A model generated the notes under the pieces. The model searched no databases. It was not told where the DNA came from and saw only the letters and a program-made list of their open reading frames with translations. From the NCBI RefSeq assembly GCF_004798585.1, contig NZ_PPXQ01000008.1, positions 1 to 64,000 of the forward strand: a DNA stretch of 64,000 bases. Reading direction: 5' to 3'. The translations under genes and the position numbers were made by a program. Positions 9,146-17,773 of the stretch are shown piece after piece. Each line of letters begins with the position of its first letter. Position 1 is the stretch's first letter. Source of the DNA: Massilia sp. Mn16-1_5. Lineage in GTDB: Bacteria > Pseudomonadota > Gammaproteobacteria > Burkholderiales > Burkholderiaceae_D.

Positions 9146-11239
9146 TTACACCCCAGCCGTCTGCACCCGCGCGATCGTCTCGATCAGCTCATCCGCCGCC
9201 ACCGGCTTCACCAGGTGCGCGGCAAACCCCGCCTCCTCCGACATGCGCCTATCCTGCGCCTGCCCATAGCCGCTGACCGCCACCAGGGCGCTGTCGCCGC
9301 AGCACGGCAAGCCCCGCAAGGCGCGCGCCAGTTCGTGCCCGCTCATGTCGGGTAAGCCGATGTCGAGCAGGACGACGTCGAACTCGCCGTGCGACGCGGC
9401 CGCCAGCGCGCCCTGGGCCGAATGCTCGACCCGCACGCTGTGTCCCGCGGTTTCGAGCAGCATGCCGAGCGTGGCGGCGGCGTCGACATTGTCGTCGACC
9501 ACCAGGATGCGCCGCCCGGCTGCCGGCATGGGAACAGTCGCGGCGCGCGCAGCCGGCGCCGCGCCGACGGCCTCCGTCAGCACCGGCAGGCGCACCGTGA
9601 ACACGCTGCCCTTGCCCTGCCCTTCGCTCTGCGCTTCCACGCTGCCCTCGTGCAGCTCGACCAGCTTCTTGACCAGGGCCAGGCCCAGCCCGAGGCCGCC
9701 CTGGGCGCGGTCGGGCGTGCGCTCGGCCTGGGTGAACAGGTCGAACACGACCGGCAGCAGCTCAACCCCAATGCCGATGCCGTTGTCGCGCACCTGCAGG
9801 ACCGCCTGGCCGTCCTGCTCTTGCAGCGACACCTGCAGCGCCCCGCCGTCGGGCGTGTATTTCGCCGCGTTGTTGAGGAGGTTGACCGCCACCTGGATCA
9901 GGCGCGTGCGGTCGCCGCTGACGAACAGCGGCTGCGGCGCGATCTCGAGCGCCAGGCGGTGGTGCCTGGCCTCGACCACCGGCATGATCTGCTCGACCGC
10001 TTCGCGCACGACGGCGCCGAGTTCGACCTGCGTCTTGTTGATCGTGACCAGGCCGCGCGTGACGCGCGAGACGTCCAGCAGGTCGTCGACCAGGTGGGTC
10101 ATGTGGGCGACCTGGCGGCTGATCACTTCGCTGGTCTGCCTGATGCGCGGTTCGCCGGCGAACAGCACGCGCAGCAGCTGGGCGGCGCTGCTGATCGGCG
10201 CCAGCGGATTGCGCAGTTCGTGCGCGAGCATGGCGAGGAACTCGTCCTTGCGTTCGTGCTCGCGCTGCAAATCGGCCTGCTGGCGCTGCAGGTGGTCGAG
10301 CATGCGGTTAATCGATCGGGCGAGGGTGACCGTTTCGCTGCTGCCGGCCAGTTGGGCGCGGCGTTCGCTGATGCCCTCCTCGCCCAGTTTGGCGGCGAAC
10401 TGTCCGAGCCTGCGCAGGTCGCGCGTCAGGTTGAGCGAGAGGCGCGAACCGAGCAGGAACACGACCAGGGCCAGCAGCGCGGCGGTGGCGATGATCAGGC
10501 TGTACTGCGACCAGGGCGTTCCCAGGTCGTCGTCGAACGCGGAGACGTCGAGGCGCAGCTTTAGGCCCAGGTGGGCGAATTCTCCCGGCACCTTCACCGG
10601 CTGCTCGAGGCTGTTCCCCTTCGGCGTCACGCGCGTCTGGCCCGCCCAGGTCAGGACCGAGGTCGGCACCGGCCGCAAGTCGCGCAGGCCGATCTTGTAG
10701 GCGAGCGCGCCCTCCGGCGTATTCGTGCGCGAATAGCGCAGCAGGCTGACACCGACCAGTTCCGCACCCTGCGGACCATCGAAGATGGCGGCGGTGTCGC
10801 GGCCACGGTCGATCTGCGCGCGCAGCCAGTCCATCTGCTGCGCGTCGAAGCGCTCCTGGCCGTTGCCGGCGATCGGCTTGCCTTCGAAATCGGTGAACAG
10901 GACCTGGACCGGGATGCCGTTAATCTGGCGCAGGCTGCCCAGGAAAGGCGTCAGGTAGGTCTCGCGCCCGGCGCTGTCGACCAGGGCAGTGGCCAGGATG
11001 GGACTGTTCGCGACGTCGGTCATGCGCGAGGCCAAGGTCGCGAGCGTGGTGCCCACCATGTTCGCGTTATAGGCCGTCTCGCGCTGCTGCAGCACGGCGA
11101 GCGCGGCCGCATGCTGGCGGTTTACCAGCCAGAACGAGGCCGCGGCCACCAGCAGCACTGCCGCCGCGGTCAGGACGGCCGCCGCGATCGCGAAGCGCCG
11201 CGTGAGGCTGCCGGGCCGCAGCGTGGACCACATGATCAT
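9146..11239 (-). CDS. Hybrid sensor histidine kinase with receiver domain
   Basis: A 697-residue inner-membrane kinase. Transmembrane segment 1 is at about residues 16-38, a periplasmic sensing domain at 40-243, transmembrane segment 2 at 245-268, then a HAMP-like linker. HisKA carries the phospho-accepting His340 (AMLAHELRNPL). The ATPase domain has N454/N457 (NLLNNAAKYTPDGG), DNGIGIG and GGLGLGLALVKK. The C-terminal receiver has DD near 581-582, the phospho-acceptor Asp626 (LLDIGLP) and Lys678 (LVKPV). Its start overlaps the stop of the upstream periplasmic binding protein gene by ATGA, implying translational coupling and a shared pathway. No output regulator with a DNA-binding domain is adjacent. 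Confidence 0.9.
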   Translation of the reverse strand: MIMWSTLRPGSLTRRFAIAAAVLTAAAVLLVAAASFWLVNRQHAAALAVLQQRETAYNANMVGTTLATLASRMTDVANSPILATALVDSAGRETYLTPFLGSLRQINGIPVQVLFTDFEGKPIAGNGQERFDAQQMDWLRAQIDRGRDTAAIFDGPQGAELVGVSLLRYSRTNTPEGALAYKIGLRDLRPVPTSVLTWAGQTRVTPKGNSLEQPVKVPGEFAHLGLKLRLDVSAFDDDLGTPWSQYSLIIATAALLALVVFLLGSRLSLNLTRDLRRLGQFAAKLGEEGISERRAQLAGSSETVTLARSINRMLDHLQRQQADLQREHERKDEFLAMLAHELRNPLAPISSAAQLLRVLFAGEPRIRQTSEVISRQVAHMTHLVDDLLDVSRVTRGLVTINKTQVELGAVVREAVEQIMPVVEARHHRLALEIAPQPLFVSGDRTRLIQVAVNLLNNAAKYTPDGGALQVSLQEQDGQAVLQVRDNGIGIGVELLPVVFDLFTQAERTPDRAQGGLGLGLALVKKLVELHEGSVEAQSEGQGKGSVFTVRLPVLTEAVGAAPAARAATVPMPAAGRRILVVDDNVDAAATLGMLLETAGHSVRVEHSAQGALAAASHGEFDVVLLDIGLPDMSGHELARALRGLPCCGDSALVAVSGYGQAQDRRMSEEAGFAAHLVKPVAADELIETIARVQTAGV

Positions 11240-12447
11240 CGGTCGTCGGTCGGCACCAGCGTACCGTCCGGACGATAGCGTGCGATCAGGAGTTCGCGTT
11301 CGCCCAGCGCCTCATGGCGCCGGGGAGTGAACGGCGGCGCATAGGTCTTGACCAGGCCGCGGTGCACTTTCAGCTTTTCCAGGGCGTCGCGCACCGCCTT
11401 GCGGTCGGTGCTGCCGGCCAGGTCGATTGCCTTGGCCAGAATGTGCATCAGGTCGTAGCTGTGCGCCACACCAACCGGTCCCTGGATGTCTTCAATGCGG
11501 CGGATCTTTGACACCGCCGCCAGGCTCTTCATGAAGCGCGCCAGCTGCTGCTTGTCGGCCCTGAAGAAGGAGAAGGTCTGGATCACGGAGAAGTCGACCT
11601 GCTGCAGCGCCGGGCCGGCCTGCTTGGTGAACTCGCCGCCGGTCACGCCCCAGTGGCTGAGGATGGGCAGGTGCTGCGCCTTCGGCAGTGCCGCGACTTC
11701 ACGCACCAGCACGGCCGCCTCGTCGTCGTTGGCGACCAGCACGACGGCCTGGGCGCCGGCGCGGCGCAAGGATTCGTAGCGCGCGACCAGGGTCTGGTCG
11801 CGCCAGTTGTACCAGGCCGTCTGCACGATGCGCAGGTCCTTGCTGGCGGCGACGTACTCCTCGGCCGCCGCCAGATTGCTGCGTCCCCAGGAGGTATTCG
11901 TCAGCAGCAGGCCGACGCGGCGCAGGCCGCGCTTGCGCGCCGTCTCCAGCAGTTTGGGCATGGCCAGGCTGTCGCGCAGCGACAGGCGGTAGACGTAGTT
12001 CGGCTGCATGCCGTTATCGACGATCATGTCGGCCGAAGACCAGGGCGCCATGAACAGGGTCCTGGTCGCCTTCAGGGTCGGCAATTCTTCGATGACGACC
12101 GGGCTGAAGCGGCCGCCGAAGACGGCGACCAGGTCCGGCATGCGCGCGAATTCCTCGATGTTGCGGATGCCGCGCGCCGGCAGCGAGCGATGGTCCTTGG
12201 TGACCAGCTCGAGCGGCCGTCCACCCAGCACGCCGCCGGCGCGGTTGATCTCGCCGATGGCGGTGCGCAGGCCCAGTTCCACGGCCTGGGCCGAGGTGCT
12301 GTTGTCGAGACCGAATTCGGCATCGAGTCCGATGCGGACAGGTGCCGGCCCGGCCACGGCGCCCGTGCAGGACAGGACCAACAGCGTGCCCAGCGCCAGC
12401 AGGCGGACGAGGGCGGAACGGCGGCGGACGGCGGTGAAAATCGGCAT
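11236..12447 (-). CDS. Periplasmic binding protein, branched-chain amino acid (LivK) type
   Basis: A 403-residue type I periplasmic binding protein with an N-terminal signal peptide (about residues 12-32). The fold markers are IRIG-like VRIGLDAEFG, the segment ELGLRTAIGEINRAGGVLGGRPLELV, and VAVFGGRFSPVV. The family normally delivers amino acids, amides or urea to ABC permeases. No permease or ATPase genes are adjacent; the only partner is the hybrid kinase, whose start overlaps this stop. A sensory role is therefore more likely than transport. The ligand is unknown. No clear Shine-Dalgarno is visible before the chosen ATG. Confidence 0.83.
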   Translation of the reverse strand: MPIFTAVRRRSALVRLLALGTLLVLSCTGAVAGPAPVRIGLDAEFGLDNSTSAQAVELGLRTAIGEINRAGGVLGGRPLELVTKDHRSLPARGIRNIEEFARMPDLVAVFGGRFSPVVIEELPTLKATRTLFMAPWSSADMIVDNGMQPNYVYRLSLRDSLAMPKLLETARKRGLRRVGLLLTNTSWGRSNLAAAEEYVAASKDLRIVQTAWYNWRDQTLVARYESLRRAGAQAVVLVANDDEAAVLVREVAALPKAQHLPILSHWGVTGGEFTKQAGPALQQVDFSVIQTFSFFRADKQQLARFMKSLAAVSKIRRIEDIQGPVGVAHSYDLMHILAKAIDLAGSTDRKAVRDALEKLKVHRGLVKTYAPPFTPRRHEALGERELLIARYRPDGTLVPTDDR

Positions 12448-12544
12448 AGGCGGGACAAAAGTGAAGTCCGGTATTGTAATCGCTAAGCTCGAAACCCCTA
12501 CGCACGGCCCGGCGGCATGGACGGGTCAGCCGTGCGCAAATGGA

Positions 12545-12577
12545 AAAAGCCACCTGCGAGGGCCGCAGGTGGCTTTT
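12545..12577. terminator. Rho-independent terminator
   Basis: A perfect 14-base stem AAAAGCCACCTGCG / CGCAGGTGGCTTTT with a five-base loop lies 35 bases past the stop of the minus-strand gene ending at 12612. It isolates the binding protein gene from that upstream gene. Confidence 0.85.
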
Positions 12578-12611
12578 CCTGTAAGGCGCCGGCTTGGCCG
12601 GCCCTGCTTGA

Positions 12612-13034
12612 TCAGTAACGGTTCGGGTTGTTCGGACGCGCATCGGCGCGGTTCGGCACGCCGTCGTTGTCGCGGTCGCGGTCCATGCGGTTCGGGATGC
12701 CGTCACGGTCGCGGTCGCCTCGCTGCCAGCCGCCGCGCTCCATCACCCAACCGTTGTCGCGCTGGCGCCATTCAGGACGGGCATAGACGTAGCCGGCGCG
12801 GACGCGCTCGTAATGGCCTTTGGTCCAGACATAGCGGCGGCCGTTCCAGTTCCAGTAACCCGGGATCCATTCATAGCCGCGGCGTGCCGCCGGAACCGCT
12901 TCGCGACGCAGTGGCGGTGGCGCCTTCTGCACGACGATCACTTCGGTTCGTGGGTGATGCTGTGCTTGCGCCACCGGCGTGAAGGCAGCGGTACTGATCA
13001 CGGCAGCTGCAACAGTGAAGAGGATTCGTTTCAT
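12612..13034 (-). CDS. Secreted WXXGXW-repeat protein with Asp-rich (TSP3-like) tail
   Basis: A 140-residue exported protein. The signal peptide spans about residues 1-24 (ends at VAQAQ). The central segment [17 protein letters not shown] followed by KGHYERVR is the YXWXPGXW repeat seen in many small proteobacterial envelope proteins. The tail contains two DRDxDGIPNR-type units, resembling thrombospondin type 3 calcium-binding repeats. The start is fixed by AAAGGAG 8 bases upstream and by the signal peptide. Function is unknown; a periplasmic or surface location is likely. It is monocistronic, with a terminator downstream. Confidence 0.8.
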   Translation of the reverse strand: MKRILFTVAAAVISTAAFTPVAQAQHHPRTEVIVVQKAPPPLRREAVPAARRGYEWIPGYWNWNGRRYVWTKGHYERVRAGYVYARPEWRQRDNGWVMERGGWQRGDRDRDGIPNRMDRDRDNDGVPNRADARPNNPNRY

Positions 13035-13217
13035 GGTAGTGCTCCTTTCGGTTCGGTGTGAGATCACTATAGCCAAACGTTCTGGTACACAGTAGAACTG
13101 ATGCAAGTGCTTACAATCGATACATTTGGCGGGAATCCATTAACAGACTGGAAACCTTATGCTACTCCGCCGCGGCTTTTTCCCGCGCACGGACGAGTTC
13201 GCCAACCCGCAAAATGA

Positions 13218-13242
13218 AACAGCCGGCGCGAGGCCGGCTGTT
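13218..13242. terminator. Terminator after the TonB-C-like gene
   Basis: A perfect 10-base stem AACAGCCGGC / GCCGGCTGTT with a five-base loop lies 26 bases past the stop of the minus-strand gene ending at 13268. Confidence 0.7.
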
Positions 13243-13267
13243 CGTCATGCGGAAATACGTCAGGAAA

Positions 13268-13612
13268 TTAGTCGAGCTTCCATGCGTAGTCGACCTTGGC
13301 CCAGGTCTGGGCTGGCGCGCCATCCTTGGTGCCCGGCTTGAACTTGCAAGCCGACAGGCCTTTCTGGGCTGCCTTGTCGAGGCCTTTGAAACCGCTCGAC
13401 TTGTCCAGCTTCGAATCGGCGACGCTGCCGTCGGCGTTGACCAGGAACGACATCGAGGTCGTGCCCTGCTCTTCATTCATCAGCGATGCTTTCGGGTATT
13501 CGACCTTGCACTTCGACGGATCGAAGGAAGCTGGGGTTTCAGCGGCGAAGGCCGAGCCGGCAACGGCGGCGAAAGCGATGGTGGCGATGAGGTTCAGGCT
13601 GGTTTTTTTCAT
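13268..13612 (-). CDS. Periplasmic stand-alone TonB C-terminal-like domain protein
   Basis: A 114-residue protein with a cleavable signal peptide (residues 1-23, ending AFAAE) followed by a single domain. The domain carries the TonB C-terminal pattern: VEYPKASLMNEEQGTTSM, then FLVNADGSVADSKLDKSSGF, then a conserved CKFKPGTKDG near the end. Full TonB proteins have an N-terminal membrane anchor and a proline-rich linker, both absent here, so it cannot act as a conventional energy transducer. Two cysteines (in SKCKVEYP and SACKFKP) could form a disulfide. It is a single gene, downstream of an MCP gene on the same strand. Function is unknown. Confidence 0.75.
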   Translation of the reverse strand: MKKTSLNLIATIAFAAVAGSAFAAETPASFDPSKCKVEYPKASLMNEEQGTTSMSFLVNADGSVADSKLDKSSGFKGLDKAAQKGLSACKFKPGTKDGAPAQTWAKVDYAWKLD

Positions 13613-13698
13613 GATTATCGTTCCTAAGTTGAGTTGGTCTGCCGCTGACTGCTGCGGTCTTTCAGTGTCTCCGGCGGGATGCCGTCAATTAAAAAAAT

Positions 13699-15456
13699 TT
13701 AAAATTCTTCCCATTCGTCGCTGCCTGCGGCAACCGGGGCCTTGCTTGGCTTGGCTGCGGCCGGAGCGGGCTTCTTGAGTGCCGGGCGGGCCGGACGTGC
13801 TGCCGGGGTCCGGACAGCCGGCAGGGTCGCTGCCGGCTTGGCTGCCGGTGCCGCCTGTGCCGCGACGACCGGCTCCAGGCTGTGCTCCTCGCCTTCGACC
13901 AGCTTGAAGATGCTGACCACGCGGCTCAGTTCACCGGCCTGGTCCTGCAGGCTCTGGGCGGCTGCGGCGGCCTCTTCCACCAGGGCCGCATTCTGCTGGG
14001 TCATGCTGTCCATCTCGATGATCGACATGTTGACCTGTTCGATGCCGGCGCTCTGCTCGGCGCTGGCGTTGGCGATCTCGCCCATGATGTCGGTCACGCG
14101 CTTCACGCTCGCCACCACTTCGTCCATCGTCACGCCGGCCTGGCCGACCAGCTTGCTGCCGCGCTCGACCTTCTCGACGGAGTCGCCGATCAGGGTCTTG
14201 ATCTCTTTTGCCGCCGCAGCCGAACGCTGGGCCAGGTTGCGCACTTCCGAGGCCACGACCGCGAAGCCGCGGCCCTGCTCGCCGGCACGTGCCGCTTCGA
14301 CGGCCGCGTTCAGCGCCAGGATGTTGGTCTGGAAAGCGATGCCGTCGATGACGCCGATGATGTCGGCGATCTTGCTGGCCGAGCTGTTGATCTCGCCCAT
14401 GGTGCCGACCACTTGCGAGACCACGTCGCCACCCTTGCGGGCAACGTCCGAGGCGCTTGCCGCCAACTGGTTGGCCTCGCGGGCATGCTCGGCGTTCTGG
14501 CGCACGGTGGTGGTCAGGGTTTCCATCGCCGAGGCGGTCTTTTCCAGCGAGCTGGCCTGCAGTTCGGTACGCGAGGACAGGTCGATGTTGCCGGCGGCGA
14601 TTTCACGCGAGGCGGTGCCGATGGTTTCGGTGCCGCGGCGCACCTGGCCGACGATGTCGACGAGGCTGTTGCGCATGCCGCTCATTTCGGCCAGCAGGCT
14701 GCCCTTCTCGGCGGTACGGGTGTCGATGGCGATGGCCAGGTTGCCGTGGGCGATGCTGCCGGCAATGCGGGTGGTGTAGTCCGGCTCGCCGCCCAGCTGC
14801 TTGATCAGGCCGCGGGTGATGACCCAGGCGGCGGCCACGCCCATGGCGACGGCGGCGATCAGCATGGCGATCATGAAGTTACGGGCGTTCACGAAGGCAC
14901 TGGCCGCTTGCTCCTGGCTTTCGGCGCTCTGCTTGTCTTCCAGCACAACCAGCTTGTCCAGCGCTTCGGTCCACTTCTTCTGGACCGGACGCACTTCCTT
15001 GATCATGACGCGGGTCGCGCTCATGGCGTCGTTGGCCAGATAGAGCTCGGAAGCCTTGGCGATGGCCGGCATCGCGGTCGCCTCATGGCCCTTGATCTCA
15101 GCCAGCAGCGCCTTTTCGGCATCGGTGCCTTCGGCGGCGAAGATCTTGGCGACCTTGTCCTGGGCTGCGGTGTACAGGGCGGTCTGTTCCTTGAACTTCT
15201 TGAGCTCCGGTTCCATTTCGGTGGCGTCGGTCATCAGGGTCAGGACGCGCAGCGAAGCGAGGCGGTCTTGCACGTTGTTGCGCATCTCGATGACGGCACG
15301 GCTCGACACATTATTGACGCTGACCACGTGATCGAGGCGGTCCTGGATCTGTGCCATGCGCAGGACGCCGACCACGGTCACTGCAACGAGCAGCACCAGC
15401 ACCAGGGCAAAGCCCAGTCCCAGACGCATGCCGACTTTCATCTTCGATAAATTCAT
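13699..15456 (-). CDS. Methyl-accepting chemotaxis protein
   Basis: A 585-residue chemoreceptor. Transmembrane segment 1 is at about residues 10-32, a four-helix-bundle type periplasmic domain spans about 35-190, transmembrane segment 2 about 190-212, then HAMP and the signalling domain with the hairpin tip [20 protein letters not shown]. The C-terminus is an Ala/Pro-rich linker ending in DEWEEF, matching the xWxxF tether that recruits CheR/CheB. The start MNLSKMKVG has AGGA 8 bases upstream; an earlier open start would add 44 non-conserved residues. The ligand is unknown. It is separate from the flagellar block, so it may serve another motility system as well. Confidence 0.92.
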   Translation of the reverse strand: MNLSKMKVGMRLGLGFALVLVLLVAVTVVGVLRMAQIQDRLDHVVSVNNVSSRAVIEMRNNVQDRLASLRVLTLMTDATEMEPELKKFKEQTALYTAAQDKVAKIFAAEGTDAEKALLAEIKGHEATAMPAIAKASELYLANDAMSATRVMIKEVRPVQKKWTEALDKLVVLEDKQSAESQEQAASAFVNARNFMIAMLIAAVAMGVAAAWVITRGLIKQLGGEPDYTTRIAGSIAHGNLAIAIDTRTAEKGSLLAEMSGMRNSLVDIVGQVRRGTETIGTASREIAAGNIDLSSRTELQASSLEKTASAMETLTTTVRQNAEHAREANQLAASASDVARKGGDVVSQVVGTMGEINSSASKIADIIGVIDGIAFQTNILALNAAVEAARAGEQGRGFAVVASEVRNLAQRSAAAAKEIKTLIGDSVEKVERGSKLVGQAGVTMDEVVASVKRVTDIMGEIANASAEQSAGIEQVNMSIIEMDSMTQQNAALVEEAAAAAQSLQDQAGELSRVVSIFKLVEGEEHSLEPVVAAQAAPAAKPAATLPAVRTPAARPARPALKKPAPAAAKPSKAPVAAGSDEWEEF

Positions 15457-15517
15457 TTCGCTTTCCTGTCTGTTGATCAGATTTGCTTCGCTGGTGCCGT
15501 CGTGGAAGCTGCATTCC

Positions 15518-15544
15518 TTCTCGGCAAGTTGCCGGTAGGATAAA
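15518..15544 (-). promoter_or_regulatory. Weak candidate sigma-28 promoter of the MCP gene
   Basis: On the minus strand TTTA-N15-GCCGAGAA matches seven of eight -10 bases of the E. coli sigma-28 consensus (TAAA-N15-GCCGATAA) with correct spacing, but only two of four -35 bases. It lies about 60 bases before the MCP start. Confidence 0.25.
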
Positions 15545-15656
15545 TCAAAAGCTGTCCGCCGAGGCTCCATAAAAGTGCATTTCCACATATTTATGAATTC
15601 GGCGGATCACATCTGTTGCAAATCTTCAATCCCGTGCTCGAAATTATGGATGGGGT

Positions 15657-15672
15657 CTTGCCCTAGGGCAAG
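15657..15672. promoter_or_regulatory. Perfect palindrome CTTGCCCTAGGGCAAG
   Basis: A 16-base perfect palindrome about 200 bases upstream of the MCP start. It shares the CCCTAGG core with two sites in the fliM-fliE intergenic region. CTAG is rare in this window. It is possibly an operator; no bound regulator is known. Confidence 0.4.
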
Positions 15673-15925
15673 CAGACGTTTGACCTGTCTACACAAATCG
15701 GCGTTTCCGTGTAGTAAATTTCCTACACGCAAGCAAAAGAGAACGGGTGTTCTTGTCGAGCTCGCCACACTACATGACGTGCGGCAAGCGAAATGAATTT
15801 CAAGGCAATGATTTACTTGCAATACGACGCGCATCGGGCGTGTACAGGGGCGCGTCGATGGCGTGCAGGGAGGAATGAGGCAGCAGGCGGACGGTTTTGC
15901 GGCCGCCTGCAGAGTAGGACGAGAC

Positions 15926-16933
15926 TTACAGGGAACGAATCTGCGCAGCCGCTTCGAGGAGGAGTTGCGGGTCGGCGCCAGCCAGTTTCTTCGGATCCGA
16001 GAGCATCTGGCGGAATGCCCGCGCGCCCGGCAGGCCAGCCGTCAGGCCCAGCATGTGGCGCGTGATGCTGTTGAGCTTCAGGCCATGGCCGCCGTATTGC
16101 GCCAGCTGGGCCGTGATATACGGCACCATCGCCGCCAGCACCTCGGCGCGCGTCTTCGGTGGCGTATCGTCGCCGTAGAAGCGGGCGTCCCAGTTCGCCA
16201 TCAGGTAGGGGTTGTGATAGGCCTCGCGTCCGAGCATGACGCCGTCCACGTGCTGCAAGTGCAGCGCGATCTCGTCGTCGGTCTTGATGCCGCCGTTGAT
16301 GATGATCTCCAGCTCGGGGAACTCGCGCTTGAGCTGGTAGGCCACTTCGTAGCGCAGCGGCGGAATCTCGCGGTTTTCCTTGGGCGACAGGCCCTTCAGG
16401 ATGGCATTCCGGGCATGGACGATGAAGGTACGGCAGCCGGCCTCGGCGATCGTGCCGATAAAGTCGCGCACGAAGCCGTATTCCTCGTTCTTGTCGATGC
16501 CGATGCGGTGCTTGACCGTGACGTCGATCGTGACCGCGTCGCGCATCGCCTTGACGCAGTCGGCCACCAATTGCGGCTCGTTCATCAGGCAAGCCCCGAA
16601 GGCGCCGCGCTGCACGCGCTCGGACGGGCAGCCGCAGTTCAGGTTGATCTCGTCGTAGCCCCACTCCTGCCCCAGCTTCGCGCTCTTCGCCAGGTCGGCC
16701 GGCTCGCTGCCGCCCAGCTGCAGCGCGACCGGGTGCTCGATCCCGTCATAGCGCAAGTGGCGCTCGACGTCGCCGTAGACGAGCGCGCCGGTGGTCACCA
16801 TCTCGGTGTAGAGCCAGGTGTGGCGGGTGATCTGGCGGTGGAAGACGCGGCAGTGGCGGTCGGTCCAGTCCATCATCGGGGCGACCGACAGACGGCGGCC
16901 CGGCACCTGCGAGGGAGTTGTTTCGAGAGTCAT
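15926..16933 (-). CDS. dusA: tRNA-dihydrouridine synthase A
   Basis: A 335-residue FMN enzyme that reduces uridine 20/20a in the D-loop of tRNAs. The N-terminal LSVAPMMDWTDRHCR and the catalytic cysteine segment NLNCGCPSERVQRGAFGACLM are diagnostic of the DusA subgroup. GGIKTDDEIALHLQHVDGVMLGREAYHNP forms the phosphate-binding end of the barrel. Length fits the family (about 330). It is a single gene between an intergenic regulatory region and the sugar island, with no functional link to either. Confidence 0.93.
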   Translation of the reverse strand: MTLETTPSQVPGRRLSVAPMMDWTDRHCRVFHRQITRHTWLYTEMVTTGALVYGDVERHLRYDGIEHPVALQLGGSEPADLAKSAKLGQEWGYDEINLNCGCPSERVQRGAFGACLMNEPQLVADCVKAMRDAVTIDVTVKHRIGIDKNEEYGFVRDFIGTIAEAGCRTFIVHARNAILKGLSPKENREIPPLRYEVAYQLKREFPELEIIINGGIKTDDEIALHLQHVDGVMLGREAYHNPYLMANWDARFYGDDTPPKTRAEVLAAMVPYITAQLAQYGGHGLKLNSITRHMLGLTAGLPGARAFRQMLSDPKKLAGADPQLLLEAAAQIRSL

Positions 16934-17030
16934 GTGAACAGAAGATTTCGGCGGCGCCGCACAGGGGCGCCGCGCATGCGGGACCGGTATTGTACCGCAG
17001 CGGCCGCCCGCGAGCGCGGGCGCCCTCTTC

Positions 17031-17762
17031 TCAGCCGCCGAACAGCCGCTGGCAGGCCAGCCCGAGCTGGTTGCGCTCCTCGTCGGCCGTCATGCCGTTA
17101 CTGAAGCGCATCTGCGAGGACTCCACCGGCTTCGTGTGCAGCGCGGTGACGGCGTGCACGATGGCCTGCGGGCGCAGGTTCAGGCGGTCGACGATGATCT
17201 GGAACAGGAACTGGTCCACGCCCCAGCCGCTAATGGTCCACAGGTCCAGGCGGACCAGTTCGTCGATCACGGCGCGCGACAGGCAGGGCATCATGCCTTC
17301 GACGAAAGGAATCGGCTCGACCTCGATGCTGGTCTTTTTCAAGGTGAAAGGCAGCGAATAAAAACTGTTCAGCGACAGCGCCGGCTGGGCGATGTCGAGC
17401 GCGAACATGTCGACGTAGTCGAAGAACTTGTTGATGTCGGCGTAGCTGATGAAGATGTCGCTGTTCAGGAACTGGACCACCTCGTACTCGGGCGGGATCA
17501 GCGGGAACAGCTTGTGCAGCGACTCGCCCCACATCTCCGAGACGAAGCTGAAATGGCCCTTCCAGCCGGGCAGGCTGGTGCACAGCTCGGTCGCCTCGGA
17601 GCCGTCGAAGGAATAAGTCATCAAGTCGAAATTCGGCGCCGCGTCCTGGGACAGCAGCGAACCCCAGGCCGCGCTGGGCGAGATGACGACGAGGCGCTTG
17701 CGGCGCCAGTTGGCGCGCAGGACCGGTTTCAGAGGTTGCAGTTCGGTGTACGTGAAGTCCAT
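17031..17762 (-). CDS. DUF707-like protein, possible glycan-modifying enzyme
   Basis: A 243-residue soluble protein. The segment FVEGMMPCLSRAVIDELVRLDLW followed by SGWGVDQFL resembles the P-x-x-SR ... SGWGLD signature of DUF707, a family with a glycosyltransferase-like fold. The segment VVQFLNSDIFISYADI may provide acidic residues in place of a DxD motif. The start MDFTYTEL has AGGA about 6 bases upstream; a longer open frame exists but its N-terminal part is a shadow of the neighbouring gene. It is the last gene of the sugar island, 11 bases after the reductase gene. Activity is not established. Confidence 0.55.
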   Translation of the reverse strand: MDFTYTELQPLKPVLRANWRRKRLVVISPSAAWGSLLSQDAAPNFDLMTYSFDGSEATELCTSLPGWKGHFSFVSEMWGESLHKLFPLIPPEYEVVQFLNSDIFISYADINKFFDYVDMFALDIAQPALSLNSFYSLPFTLKKTSIEVEPIPFVEGMMPCLSRAVIDELVRLDLWTISGWGVDQFLFQIIVDRLNLRPQAIVHAVTALHTKPVESSQMRFSNGMTADEERNQLGLACQRLFGG

Positions 17763-17773
17763 GGGTGTCCTGT

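Larger units (their letters stand above)
15457..15925. promoter_or_regulatory. Intergenic region upstream of the MCP gene
   Basis: About 470 bases without a gene. It holds the MCP upstream region, a perfect 16-base palindrome at 15657-15672, and three CTACAC half-sites: 15689-15694, an inverted copy (GTGTAG) at 15709-15714, and 15723-15728. This pattern suggests one or more transcription factor binding sites. Nothing recognisable was seen at 15740-15925. Confidence 0.5.
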
